Positions 54,205 through 63,779 of a DNA stretch of 64,000 nt are shown in pieces. The notes beneath the pieces were generated by a model, which was given only the letters and a program-made list of their open reading frames with translations, searched no databases and was not told the origin of the DNA. How positions within the stretch are numbered: the stretch's first letter is position 1; each line of letters opens with the position of its first letter. The stretch spans positions 42,912 to 106,911 of the forward strand of contig VENA01000030.1 of NCBI GenBank assembly GCA_009711785.1. The letters are read 5' to 3'. This DNA is from Bacillota bacterium (lineage in GTDB: Bacteria; Bacillota; Clostridia; Tissierellales; MES13). A program made the translations under genes and the position numbers.

Positions 54205-54233
54205 ATTTTATTACTTTTTGGTATATATGTCAA
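54205..54233 (-). promoter_or_regulatory. sigma-A promoter upstream of rny
   Basis: On the minus strand TTGACA (54233-54228), 17-base spacer and TAAAAT (54210-54205). Confidence 0.85.
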
Positions 54234-54311
54234 GTGTATCTATTATTTTGAAGATTACTTAAAAGGTGTATTTTATAATGTTTATTATGCTTTCGGTTAT
54301 TTACATAAAGA

Positions 54312-54344
54312 AAAGGACCACCCTAAATTAGGAGGTCTTTTTCT
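54312..54344 (-). terminator. terminator of recA
   Basis: GACCTCC and GG(G)TGGTC pair around TAATTTA at the recA stop, followed by CCTTTTCTTT on the minus strand. Confidence 0.65.
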
Positions 54345-55374
54345 TAGTCTTTTTATTTTCATTCTTATTTCCATTTTTCTCTTCTTCTGCTATTTCTAAT
54401 CCGTGTTTTTGTCTTACTTGTAATTCTATTTCATTAGCAATATTAGTATTTTCTTTTAAGAAGTCTTTAGCATTTTCCCTACCTTGACCTAACTTATCAT
54501 CGCCATAGCTATACCAAGATCCAGCCTTTCTTATTATTTCATCTCTTACTCCAGCATCTAGTATATTACTTTCTCTTGAAATACCAGTACCATACATTAT
54601 ATCAAATTCCGCTTTCTTAAATGGCGGTGCTACTTTATTTTTAACTACTTTAACTCTAGTCCTATTTCCTATCATTTCGTCTCCTTGCTTTAAGGTTTCT
54701 ATTCTTCTTACATCTAATCTTACAGAAGAATAAAACTTCAATGCTCTACCTCCAGGAGTAGTTTCTGGATTACCAAACATAATTCCTACCTTTTCTCTTA
54801 ATTGGTTTATAAAGACTGCAGTAGTATTAGATTTCTTTATTGCTCCTGCTAATTTCCTTAAAGCCTGAGACATTAATCTTGCTTGCAAACCTACATGACT
54901 ATCTCCCATTTCACCTTCAATTTCAGCCTTTGGTACTAAAGCTGCAACTGAATCGACAACAATTACATCAACAGCTCCACTTCTAACTAAAGCTTCTGTT
55001 ATTTCTAATGCTTGTTCACCTGTATCCGGTTGAGATACTATAAGATTTTCGGTATCTACTCCTAAATTTCTTGCATAACTTGGATCTAAAGCATGCTCTG
55101 CATCTACAAAAGCTGCTGTACCTCCATTTTTTTGTGCTTCAGCTATCATATGTAAAGCAACTGTTGTTTTACCTGAAGATTCAGGACCATATACTTCAAC
55201 TATTCTACCTCTAGGTACGCCACCAATACCAAGAGCTATATCTAACTCAAGCGATCCAGTAGAAATAGATTCTATATTCTGCTTAGCATCCTCACCTAAT
55301 TTCATAATTGAACCTTTTCCAAATTGTTTTTCTATTTGGCTTATTGCCATTTCTAAAGCTTTTTTCTTTTCCAT
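54328..55374 (-). CDS. recA: recombinase RecA
   Basis: 348 residues with Walker [10 protein letters not shown], the [10 protein letters not shown] segment and a lysine/asparagine-rich C-terminus. It forms filaments on single-stranded DNA, drives strand exchange and triggers LexA cleavage. A consensus promoter and a LexA box precede it. A hairpin just upstream includes part of the ribosome site. recX, often next to recA, is absent here. Confidence 0.98.
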   Translation of the reverse strand: MEKKKALEMAISQIEKQFGKGSIMKLGEDAKQNIESISTGSLELDIALGIGGVPRGRIVEVYGPESSGKTTVALHMIAEAQKNGGTAAFVDAEHALDPSYARNLGVDTENLIVSQPDTGEQALEITEALVRSGAVDVIVVDSVAALVPKAEIEGEMGDSHVGLQARLMSQALRKLAGAIKKSNTTAVFINQLREKVGIMFGNPETTPGGRALKFYSSVRLDVRRIETLKQGDEMIGNRTRVKVVKNKVAPPFKKAEFDIMYGTGISRESNILDAGVRDEIIRKAGSWYSYGDDKLGQGRENAKDFLKENTNIANEIELQVRQKHGLEIAEEEKNGNKNENKKTKKKTS

Positions 55375-55417
55375 AAAAAGTCACCAGATTCCTCTGGTTT
55401 CACCTACCTTTCTTTTA

Positions 55418-55431
55418 CGAACAAATGTTCT
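55418..55431 (-). promoter_or_regulatory. LexA box 5 (recA operator)
   Basis: CGAACAAATGTTCT lies just downstream of the recA -10 element, overlapping the expected transcription start. Confidence 0.92.
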
Positions 55432-55437
55432 AACTCA

Positions 55438-55466
55438 ATTATAATACATTTTATTTTATAGGTCAA
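55438..55466 (-). promoter_or_regulatory. recA promoter
   Basis: On the minus strand TTGACC (55466-55461), 17-base spacer, TATAAT (55443-55438). The -35 element lies within the last codons of cinA. Confidence 0.9.
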
Positions 55467-56700
55467 ATGTTTTTACTATAAAACTTCTCACTTCATTAAT
55501 TACAATATTTGCTGTTTTATTTTGTATCTTCTTTCTTGTGCCAGTTAGATTTAATTCTTTAGTTAAAACTATACCTGATGAAGCTATACCTATATATACT
55601 AACCCTACTGGTTTATCTTTAGTACCTCCATTAGGACCTGCTATTCCTGTAACAGAAACAGATATATCTATATCTGTTTTTTCTAATAATCCTTTAGCCA
55701 TTTCTGATGCTGTTTCTTTACTAACTGCACCATATTTTTTAAGAGTATCTATAGATACTTTTAACTCATCTACTTTTGCTTGATTACTATAAGTAATTAT
55801 ACCCCTATCAAATACTTTTGATGCCCCAGCAACAGAAGTAATTTTACTTGATATTAAACCTCCAGTACACGACTCACATACACCTAGTTTTAAATTTTTA
55901 CTCTTTAATAAATCAATTAAAACTTCTTCTAATGATTCATTATTATAACTAAAAACAAAATTTTCTATACTTGGTTTTAATTTATTTATTGAATTATTTA
56001 TTAACTCATCAGCTTTTTTGTCACTTTCTGATTTTGCAGTTACTCTTATTTCTACTTGCCCTTCCTTTGCATAAAGAGCTACAGTAGGATTATCTTGTTT
56101 AAATATAATATCCTCAATTATTGATTCAAGAGAAGACTCTCCTATTCCTATTAATTTTATAGTTTTAGATTTAATTATATGTTTAGTTTCTTTTTTTAAT
56201 ATTGGTTTTAAATGATTTTTAAACATTATTTTTAACTCTCTAGGAGGACCTGGAAGTAAAACTATACTATGTTTTTGATCTTTATAATATATACCTGGTG
56301 CTGTTCCTATATCATTTGGTAATACCTTACATCCCTCTGGTATATATGCTTGCTTTTTATTATTATCAGTCATAGTAATTTTTTTATTTTCAAAAAAAGT
56401 TTTTAATTCCCTTAATATATTTTCATTTAAAATCATTTTTTTATTTAACGTAGAAAAGATAATCTCTTTTGTTATATCATCTAAAGTAGGTCCTAAGCCT
56501 CCTGTAAAAATTAATAGTTCTGATCTTTTTAAGGAGTTATTTAAAACACTTTCTAACCTATCTTTATTATCACCAACAGTTGTGTGATAGTAAACATCTA
56601 TACCTAATTTTGCAAGTTCTTTAGAAAGGTAATTTGAGTTAGAATTTATTATATCTCCTAATAATAATTCTGTACCCACATTTATGATTTCAGCTTTCAT
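55456..56700 (-). CDS. cinA: CinA family protein (competence/damage-inducible, NMN deamidase-like)
   Basis: 414 residues: N-terminal molybdopterin-binding-like domain (IINVGTELLLGDIINSNS, then TGGLGPTLDD) and C-terminal CinA/PncC amidase domain (GVCESCTGGLISSKITSV). PncC domains deamidate nicotinamide mononucleotide; the N-terminal domain can act as ADP-ribose pyrophosphatase. Conserved upstream of recA in Firmicutes. GAGGTG precedes the ATG. Confidence 0.94.
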   Translation of the reverse strand: MKAEIINVGTELLLGDIINSNSNYLSKELAKLGIDVYYHTTVGDNKDRLESVLNNSLKRSELLIFTGGLGPTLDDITKEIIFSTLNKKMILNENILRELKTFFENKKITMTDNNKKQAYIPEGCKVLPNDIGTAPGIYYKDQKHSIVLLPGPPRELKIMFKNHLKPILKKETKHIIKSKTIKLIGIGESSLESIIEDIIFKQDNPTVALYAKEGQVEIRVTAKSESDKKADELINNSINKLKPSIENFVFSYNNESLEEVLIDLLKSKNLKLGVCESCTGGLISSKITSVAGASKVFDRGIITYSNQAKVDELKVSIDTLKKYGAVSKETASEMAKGLLEKTDIDISVSVTGIAGPNGGTKDKPVGLVYIGIASSGIVLTKELNLTGTRKKIQNKTANIVINEVRSFIVKTFDL

Positions 56701-56714
56701 AATGACACCTCTAA

Positions 56715-57257
56715 TTATTGATTTGTACTAAATACTTTTCTATTTACATATATATACTCAAATCCTGATATTAAAGTGAAAATCACTGCTAGATAAATGG
56801 TAATTGTACTAAAAGGAAAGTTTAGTAAACTAAATGGGTAATTATTTATTAATAAAGAAACTATTGCTATTATTTGAGTTATTGTTTTAAGTTTACCCCA
56901 TCTACTTGCCGCTATTGTTATTCCTTCAGATGCAGCTAATACTCTTAATCCTGTTATAGCAAATTCTCTAGCTATTATTATAATTACAATCCAAGCAGGT
57001 ATTTTATCTAGTTCAACTAACGATATCAAAGCTGCTGATACTAAAAGTTTATCTGCTAAAGGGTCCATAAACTTACCAAACTTAGTTACAAGATTTCTAC
57101 TTCTAGCAATATAACCATCTAAACCATCTGTTATAGCAGCTATAATAAAAATTACAGCTGCTATATATTGTCCATTAGGTATATCTAATATTAAAAACAT
57201 CATAAATATTGGTATTAAAAAAATCCTTATGATAGTTAATTTATTAGCTAAGTTCAT
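56715..57257 (-). CDS. pgsA: CDP-diacylglycerol-glycerol-3-phosphate 3-phosphatidyltransferase
   Basis: 180 residues with about five membrane helices and the CDP-alcohol motif DGLDGYIARSRNLVTKFGKF-MDPLAD. It makes phosphatidylglycerol phosphate at the membrane. Start overlaps the rimO end by 14 bases; GAGAGGTAG precedes the ATG. Confidence 0.95.
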   Translation of the reverse strand: MNLANKLTIIRIFLIPIFMMFLILDIPNGQYIAAVIFIIAAITDGLDGYIARSRNLVTKFGKFMDPLADKLLVSAALISLVELDKIPAWIVIIIIAREFAITGLRVLAASEGITIAASRWGKLKTITQIIAIVSLLINNYPFSLLNFPFSTITIYLAVIFTLISGFEYIYVNRKVFSTNQ

Positions 57258-58587
57258 ATACTACCTCTCCTTTAAGGTCATAATCTAGATGCTCTGTAAT
57301 TTTAACCTTTATAAAGTCCCCTATATTAAGGCTTTTATCAGAAGTAACGTATACTACTCCATCAATTTCAGGGCCATCCATATAAGTTCTTCCAATATAA
57401 ATATTTTCATTAGGTATTACTTCATCTATAATTACGTTGTATATTTTTCCAACTTTATCTGATGTTTTTTCAGTTGATATCTGTCTTTGTAATTCCATAA
57501 TTTTTTTCTGTCTTTGTTCTTTTATATCTTCATCTATTTGATTAGGCATTTTATACGCCGGTGTATCCTCCTCTCTAGAATAAGTAAATACACCTAATTT
57601 ATCAAATTTAGTTTCCTTTACAAAATCGTATAACTCATTAAATTCTTCCTCAGTTTCCCCTGGAAAACCAACTATTAAAGTTGTCCTTATAGTAATATTA
57701 TTAATTTCTTTTCTTAATTTATTTATCAATTTAACTATCTCGGATTTAGTAGTTTTTCTATTCATACGTTTTAATACATTATCGTTGATATGCTGTATTG
57801 GGATATCTACATAATTTACAATTTTATTATTACGTTTTATACTACTAATTATTTCGTCAGTTAGATTATCTGGATATAAATAAAGGATTCTTATCCATTT
57901 TAATTCTTCAATATCATTTAATCGATCTAAAAGTTCAGGAAGTTTATATTCCTTATAAAGGTCATAACCATATTTAGATGTATCTTGAGCTATCAATATT
58001 AACTCTTTAACCCCAGCTTGTGCTAATTTTTTAGCCTCTGCAATTATAGAGTCCATGTTTCTACTTCTATATCTTCCTCTGACCTTAGGAATTATACAGT
58101 AGGTACAAAAATTGTTACATCCCTCTGCTATTTTCAAATAGGCCATATAAGAACTTTCAGTTAATACCCTAGAAGAATTTTCTATATACTCAGAATCAAT
58201 ATTGCCTACCTTTAATATGTTTTCACCTTTTAAACAATTAAATATAACTTCTTCAATGTCTTGTAAATTTCCTGTACCTATAATTCCATCAATCTCAGGC
58301 ATTTCTTTTATAAGTTCTTCTTTATAACGTTCTGCTAAACACCCTGCTACAATTAAAGCTTTACAATTTCCTTCTTTTTTATATTCACTTAACTCTAAGA
58401 TAGTGTTAATAGATTCTTCTTTAGCGTCATTTATAAATCCACAGGTATTTATTATTATTATATCTGCTTCGTTAATTTCGTTTATAATTTCATATTCTTT
58501 TTCATTAAGGATTCCTAATAAGATTTCTGAGTCAACTAAATTTTTAGAACATCCCAATGAAACATTAGCTACTTTGTATTTCATCAT
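57244..58587 (-). CDS. rimO: ribosomal protein S12 methylthiotransferase RimO
   Basis: 447 residues. UPF0004 cysteines (SLGCSKNLVDSE, NTCGF, AGCLAERY), radical [11 protein letters not shown] with IIPKVRGRYRSR, and C-terminal TRAM domain. The SLGCSKNLVDSE start distinguishes it from MiaB (34.3 kb). It methylthiolates an aspartate of S12. GGAGATA precedes the ATG. Confidence 0.95.
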   Translation of the reverse strand: MMKYKVANVSLGCSKNLVDSEILLGILNEKEYEIINEINEADIIIINTCGFINDAKEESINTILELSEYKKEGNCKALIVAGCLAERYKEELIKEMPEIDGIIGTGNLQDIEEVIFNCLKGENILKVGNIDSEYIENSSRVLTESSYMAYLKIAEGCNNFCTYCIIPKVRGRYRSRNMDSIIAEAKKLAQAGVKELILIAQDTSKYGYDLYKEYKLPELLDRLNDIEELKWIRILYLYPDNLTDEIISSIKRNNKIVNYVDIPIQHINDNVLKRMNRKTTKSEIVKLINKLRKEINNITIRTTLIVGFPGETEEEFNELYDFVKETKFDKLGVFTYSREEDTPAYKMPNQIDEDIKEQRQKKIMELQRQISTEKTSDKVGKIYNVIIDEVIPNENIYIGRTYMDGPEIDGVVYVTSDKSLNIGDFIKVKITEHLDYDLKGEVVYELS

Positions 58588-58599
58588 TATCTCCTCTCA

Positions 58600-59637
58600 T
58601 TAAACTTTCTTTGAAAATTCTTTAACTTTTTTTACTGCTTCGTTTATAGTATCATACCTTATTATTTTATCATAGTTATCTACTTTATCAATGGAATACT
58701 TATATAAAGGATCATAATAATCTACCATTAGAGTTTTTACTGTAGGTTTATAATCATTATTTTCAATATTTTTAATTAATTTATCCACAATATCATTACC
58801 TAATCTTTTCCTTAATTTCTCAATGGCACTTATCAATCTATTTTTATTAAAATTAGTTTTACTTACATAATCATCTAATATATTTTCTATTCTATTATCA
58901 AGGTTAGTTTCTATTAATATATGATATCCATTTTGCATGTTTTCATATAGAAAATCAGGTAGCATTATTCTTCCTACTCTTTTACTCTCACTTTCTAAGA
59001 ATACATAGTTCCTATTTATAGATTTTAAGTTTTTTAATAATAAAGACTCAAATCTTTTTTGTGTAGAAGAAACTTCTTTAAAAGCTATATCTCCAAACAC
59101 AGATCCACTATTATTAGCAAGACCCTCAAGGTCTATTACTGGTTCATTTATATCCTCTAACTTTTTCAAAATCTTTGTTTTACCTACTCCTGTATATCCA
59201 TGTAAAACAATATAATTAAATTTATTTTCATATTTCTTTAAATCTTCAACAACTTTTTTTCTATAGCTTTTATAGCCACCTTTAATTAAATAATTATCTA
59301 TACCCATTATATTTAAAACATTCGCTACAGAGCTACTTCTCATGCCTCCTCTATAACAAAATAAAGCTACTTTTTTATCTGAATTTACAATCTGTTTAGC
59401 TCTTTTGTAAAAGTCTGGTAATTTTTCAGAGGCATACTTAAGTCCTAGTTCCTTTGCCTTTTCCTTATCCACTTGTTTATATAAGTAACCAACATATTCC
59501 CGTTCTTTATTTTTTAAAATTGGTAAATTAACTGCTCCTGGTATAGTATCTTCATCAAACTCTTTTTCGCTTCTTACGTCTATAAAAATTATATCTTCTC
59601 GGTCTATTATTTCTTCTAAGTCAACTTCTTTTATCAT
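58600..59637 (-). CDS. mnmH: tRNA 2-selenouridine synthase
   Basis: 345 residues: a rhodanese domain with catalytic C94 (FCYRGGMRS) and a P-loop domain GYTGVGKT (147-154). MnmH/SelU replaces sulfur by selenium at the wobble uridine of some tRNAs using selenophosphate from SelD. The C-terminal length is typical. It implies selenium metabolism elsewhere in the genome. Placement between ftsK and rimO is not the standard order. Confidence 0.92.
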   Translation of the reverse strand: MIKEVDLEEIIDREDIIFIDVRSEKEFDEDTIPGAVNLPILKNKEREYVGYLYKQVDKEKAKELGLKYASEKLPDFYKRAKQIVNSDKKVALFCYRGGMRSSSVANVLNIMGIDNYLIKGGYKSYRKKVVEDLKKYENKFNYIVLHGYTGVGKTKILKKLEDINEPVIDLEGLANNSGSVFGDIAFKEVSSTQKRFESLLLKNLKSINRNYVFLESESKRVGRIMLPDFLYENMQNGYHILIETNLDNRIENILDDYVSKTNFNKNRLISAIEKLRKRLGNDIVDKLIKNIENNDYKPTVKTLMVDYYDPLYKYSIDKVDNYDKIIRYDTINEAVKKVKEFSKKV

Positions 59638-59664
59638 TTAAAATCTACTCCCATATCATACTGT

Positions 59665-61923
59665 TTAGTTAGCTTCTAATTCTTCTTTAGATATTAACAC
59701 CTTTCGTGGTTTACTACCTTCATATCCTCCAACGATACCTCTTTCTTCCATGTCATCAACTAATCTAGCCGCTCTAGCATATCCTATTCTTAATTTTCTT
59801 TGTAGGTAGGAAATAGATGCCTGTCCTTCTTCTACTACTAAGTTTATAGCGTCTGCTAACAATTCATCACAGTCATCTGTATTAGTATTAACATCACTCT
59901 CTATATCATTAATTATTTCTTCTTTATAATTAGCACTCTTTTGTTCTTTTAAAAACTCAACTATTTTATCAACTTCTCTTTCATCAATAAAAGCTCCTTG
60001 TATACGCTTAGGTTTAGATGCCTCTACCGGGTAAAAAAGCATATCCCCTTTTCCTAATAATTTTTCAGCTCCTCCCATATCTAGAATTGTTCTAGAGTCT
60101 GCTTGGGATGAAACCGCAAAGGATAATCTTGATGGTATATTAGCTTTAATAGTACCAGTTATAACGTCCACAGATGGACGTTGAGTAGCTACTATTAAAT
60201 GAATTCCTGCAGCTCTAGCCATCTGTGCTAACCTACATATACTATCCTCTACTTCCGATGGTGATACCATCATTAAATCTGCTAGCTCATCTATTATTAT
60301 TACTAGTTGTGGTAACTTATCATTTTCTTTATTATTTTCTATCTTTTTATTATATCCTGTAAAGTCCCTTACTCCTGTTTTTGCAAATAGATTATACCTT
60401 TTAGTCATTTCCTGTACTGCCCAATTTAAAGCACCAGAGGCTTTTTTAGGATCTGTTACAACAGGAATAAGTAAATGTGGTATGCCATTATAGATACTTA
60501 ATTCTACTACTTTAGGATCAATCATAAGTAATTTAACTTCATCGGGTCTAGCTTTATATAATATACTTGCTATAAGAGTATTAACACAAACACTTTTTCC
60601 TGACCCTGTGGCACCTGCTATTAATAAATGAGGCATTTTTTCAATATTTTCTATTATAGGTTTCCCAGCAATATCTTTTCCTATTGCAAATGCTAATTTA
60701 CTATCTAATTTTTTATATTCATTAGTCTCTAATACTTCTCTTAAACGAACATTAATTTTATTTGTATTAGGAACCTCTATACCAATAGCTGCTTTTCCAG
60801 GTATTGGCGCCTCAATTCTTATATCAGAGGCTGCTAATCCTAATGCAATATCATCTGATAAATTAACTATCCTACTTACTTTAATACCAGGAGCCGGTTG
60901 CAGCTCATATCTAGTAATTGTAGGCCCCTTACTAATTTGCTTTACTTCAGCTTTTATACCAAAATTATTTAGTACATCTTCTAATTTATTTGCATTTTTT
61001 AAAATTAGTTTCTTTTCATTTGGTTTATTGTTATTTTTCTCCATACTTAGAATATCTAAACTAGGAAATTTATATTCTTCATAATTTTCAGTTGTTGATA
61101 CTTTAATATCCTTAAAGTTTTCTTGTTTAACTTCTTTTGGTTCTTCTCTTTTAATTTCAATATCTTTTTTTGTTTTAGATGTATTATTATCTTTATTTTC
61201 ATCTTGTTTAGTATAATCAAGTATTTTTATCTTTTCATTAATATCTTCTTGATTTTCTTTTTTATTTTTAAATGTGTTTTTCTTTGTTTTAGCTTTAAAT
61301 GAATCTTTGTTTTTTTCTTTCTTTATAGTTTCTTCAGAAGAAACATATACAAATTCTTTAATTGATACTAAAGACAATTTAAACATATTTATTATTCTTT
61401 TATAGAAAATAGTTATTAGTTTTACTACACTCACATTAGTAACTAGTAATAAAGAAACCACCATCGCTGAAATAATTACTATATATGCACCTATATTACC
61501 AAATAATTTAATAACGATATAAGCAGTCAATGTTCCTAGTAAACCGCCACCTTTAGAATAATTTCCATTTTCTAATGATAAATCAACTCTTTCTAGGAAA
61601 TTTGTAATATAACCAACTTCAATTATGTCAAATATGGTTATTAGGCCAACAAAAATTATAAAAATTGATATTAGCTTCTTTTTATCATTTATTTTAACTT
61701 TATCAATTGAATAAGATATACCAATAGCTAATATAATAAAGGGTATTATATTACTGCCCAAACCAAACAATTGACCAAATCTTAATTTAATGATATCTCC
61801 AACGAATCCTACAGAATCACTTCTTAAACTTACAATAAAAAAAATACCAATAGCTACAATAATAATACTAATAATTTCTTTATTTATTTCATTAGATTTT
61901 TTTGTTTTTCTTTTTTTGGACAT
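59665..61923 (-). CDS. ftsK: DNA translocase FtsK/SpoIIIE
   Basis: 752 residues. Four N-terminal membrane helices (within 1-170), a lysine/glutamate/asparagine-rich linker (about 200-300), the motor with Walker A GATGSGKS and Walker B IIIDELADL, and a gamma winged helix (SISYLQRKLRIGYARAARLVD) that reads KOPS/SRS. It pumps DNA through the septum in division and forespore formation. GAGGTGG precedes the ATG. Confidence 0.96.
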   Translation of the reverse strand: MSKKRKTKKSNEINKEIISIIIVAIGIFFIVSLRSDSVGFVGDIIKLRFGQLFGLGSNIIPFIILAIGISYSIDKVKINDKKKLISIFIIFVGLITIFDIIEVGYITNFLERVDLSLENGNYSKGGGLLGTLTAYIVIKLFGNIGAYIVIISAMVVSLLLVTNVSVVKLITIFYKRIINMFKLSLVSIKEFVYVSSEETIKKEKNKDSFKAKTKKNTFKNKKENQEDINEKIKILDYTKQDENKDNNTSKTKKDIEIKREEPKEVKQENFKDIKVSTTENYEEYKFPSLDILSMEKNNNKPNEKKLILKNANKLEDVLNNFGIKAEVKQISKGPTITRYELQPAPGIKVSRIVNLSDDIALGLAASDIRIEAPIPGKAAIGIEVPNTNKINVRLREVLETNEYKKLDSKLAFAIGKDIAGKPIIENIEKMPHLLIAGATGSGKSVCVNTLIASILYKARPDEVKLLMIDPKVVELSIYNGIPHLLIPVVTDPKKASGALNWAVQEMTKRYNLFAKTGVRDFTGYNKKIENNKENDKLPQLVIIIDELADLMMVSPSEVEDSICRLAQMARAAGIHLIVATQRPSVDVITGTIKANIPSRLSFAVSSQADSRTILDMGGAEKLLGKGDMLFYPVEASKPKRIQGAFIDEREVDKIVEFLKEQKSANYKEEIINDIESDVNTNTDDCDELLADAINLVVEEGQASISYLQRKLRIGYARAARLVDDMEERGIVGGYEGSKPRKVLISKEELEAN

Positions 61924-61982
61924 ATTTTACCACCTCAAGAAAATTATTCGTCAAAAAGATTTAAAATCCTTTAAACAAACTT

Positions 61983-62810
61983 TTATTCAAATAATTGGAT
62001 AGCTAATAATACTAAACCTAATATCCATAAGTAATATGAAAAATAGTGTAATTTCTTTTTTTCTAGTAATTTTATTAATACTTTAATGGCAAATATACCT
62101 GTTACTGCTGAAGTAATGGTGCCTAATATTATAGGAAATGTAATAGCAGTATTAGATGTTATTGAAAATGCATCGACTAACTTTTTTAAAGTAGCGCCAA
62201 ATATTGCTGGTAATGCAAGTAAAAAAGAAAATTTAGTTGCTAATTTCTTATCTAATCCTCTAAATAGTCCACCAACTATAGTAGAACCTGATCTAGAAAT
62301 TCCTGGTGTTATAGCAAATCCTTGAAATATTCCTATTATAATCGCATCTAATACTGTCATATTCCTAGCCTTCTTTTTACCAGAGGCTAATTTTTCTGCT
62401 AACATTAATAATATCCCCGTTACTAAGAAAGCAATACTTATCGTAAACAAAGATGAATATAACCCTTCAAAGTAATCTTCTAGAAATATTCCCATAAAAC
62501 CTGTAGGGATACTACCTATTATTATCATTATACCTAAAATTTTATACTCATTATCCAATTTAATTCTTTTATTTTTAAGAGTATCTATTACTAATATAAT
62601 GAATTCTTTAATTATATTTACTATATCTTTAAAGTAAACAATAAATATAGAAATTAAAGAACCAAAATGTAACATTACAGTTGAAAATAAAGTGCCTTCT
62701 TCTATCCCTAATATTCTATTTAATAAAACTAGATGTCCTGAACTGCTAATGGGTAAAAATTCTGTAATACCTTGTAAAATCCCTAATATTATTGATTCAA
62801 TTATTGTCAC
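61983..62810 (-). CDS. uppP: undecaprenyl-diphosphate phosphatase
   Basis: 275 residues, about eight membrane helices with GITEFLPISSSGHL and PGISRSGSTIVGG, the two active-site motifs. It recycles the peptidoglycan lipid carrier and is the target of bacitracin. GTG start after GGGGGGA. Confidence 0.95.
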   Translation of the reverse strand: MTIIESIILGILQGITEFLPISSSGHLVLLNRILGIEEGTLFSTVMLHFGSLISIFIVYFKDIVNIIKEFIILVIDTLKNKRIKLDNEYKILGIMIIIGSIPTGFMGIFLEDYFEGLYSSLFTISIAFLVTGILLMLAEKLASGKKKARNMTVLDAIIIGIFQGFAITPGISRSGSTIVGGLFRGLDKKLATKFSFLLALPAIFGATLKKLVDAFSITSNTAITFPIILGTITSAVTGIFAIKVLIKLLEKKKLHYFSYYLWILGLVLLAIQLFE

Positions 62811-62833
62811 TTCTAAATCCCCCCAAAAAAATT

Positions 62834-62866
62834 ATAAAGTGTTAATGTATGACATTAACACTTTTA
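62834..62866 (-). terminator. terminator after tepA
   Basis: AAAGTGTTAATGT and ACATTAACACTTT form a near-perfect stem; the minus strand continues ATAATTTTTTT, and the plus strand has TTTT. Confidence 0.8.
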
Positions 62867-62910
62867 CTGAAGTAATTATAACATAATTTAATTATTTATA
62901 CTATTCAATT

Positions 62911-63684
62911 TTACGCTTCTTTATTACTATTTATCATAGAATTAAGTTTAGCAATAGCGCTATTTAATCCTCCTACTTCATGAATTAGCCCTGAGTTTAC
63001 AGCCTCTTCTCCTATTAAAATAGTACCTACATCATTGGCTATCTCATCTGTAGCATACATTAAACTTTGTAATTTTTCCTTTTCTATCCTTGAAGTTCTT
63101 AAAATGAAATTTAATATTCTTTGTTGCATTTTTTGAAAATATCTAAAGGTCTGAGGTACACCTATAACCAACCCTTTCATTCTTACAGGATGTAGGGTCA
63201 TAGAAGCAGTTGGAACAATAAATGAATAATCTGCTGATGTTGCTAATGGTATACCAATGCTATGACCACCACCTAATACTAAAGAAACTTTTGGTTTGCT
63301 TATACTATTAATCATTTCAGACAAAGCTAAACCTGCTTCTACATCTCCACCTACTGTATTAAGTATAACTAGTAGACCTTTTATATTAGGATCTCTTTCT
63401 ACAGCTAGCAATTGAGGCATTATATGTTCATATTTAGTAGCTTTTTTTTGTGGAGGTGATACAATATGACCTTCTATCTGCCCAATTATTGATAAAAAAT
63501 GTATATCCTTTGGAGGTGATGGTAAATTGGGATTGCCTAAATTTGTTAAATTTTCTAACTTTTTATTGCTTATGTTAGGTTTTTTATTAGGTTTTCTTTT
63601 AGCTCCATCATCATTATTAGGTGGATTTGTAGGTATTTTATTAATGAAATAACCAAATTCGTTTTGAAGATAATCATTATTCAT
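62911..63684 (-). CDS. tepA: TepA-like ClpP-family protease
   Basis: 257 residues with the ClpP/SPPA fold: GLLVILNTVGGDVEAG, the nucleophile serine in GGGHSIGIPLA, the histidine in MTLHPVRM. It matches TepA, a translocation-enhancing protease next to spoIIIE in Bacillus. An N-terminal proline/asparagine-rich stretch is unstructured. ATG 63684 follows AAGGAGTG; an upstream in-frame start 24 bases earlier lacks a site. Confidence 0.92.
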   Translation of the reverse strand: MNNDYLQNEFGYFINKIPTNPPNNDDGAKRKPNKKPNISNKKLENLTNLGNPNLPSPPKDIHFLSIIGQIEGHIVSPPQKKATKYEHIMPQLLAVERDPNIKGLLVILNTVGGDVEAGLALSEMINSISKPKVSLVLGGGHSIGIPLATSADYSFIVPTASMTLHPVRMKGLVIGVPQTFRYFQKMQQRILNFILRTSRIEKEKLQSLMYATDEIANDVGTILIGEEAVNSGLIHEVGGLNSAIAKLNSMINSNKEA

Positions 63685-63708
63685 ATTTTCACTCCTTAAA
63701 TTTCTCAA

Positions 63709-63779
63709 ATTAATTTCTTATATTATTTTTTACTAAGAAGCTTATATTATGTAAAATTATTAAACTTTATAAATTAAAT
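63709..63779. other. short gap between tepA and intron
   Basis: 71 A/T-rich bases that probably hold the tepA promoter; the exact intron boundary lies near its right end. Nothing more supported. Confidence 0.4.

Noticed and set aside
54172..54399. 75-codon plus-strand frame between rny and recA
   Set aside because: No ribosome site, overlaps the recA end antisense, and lies on the opposite strand from a clear rny promoter and leader; treated as chance.
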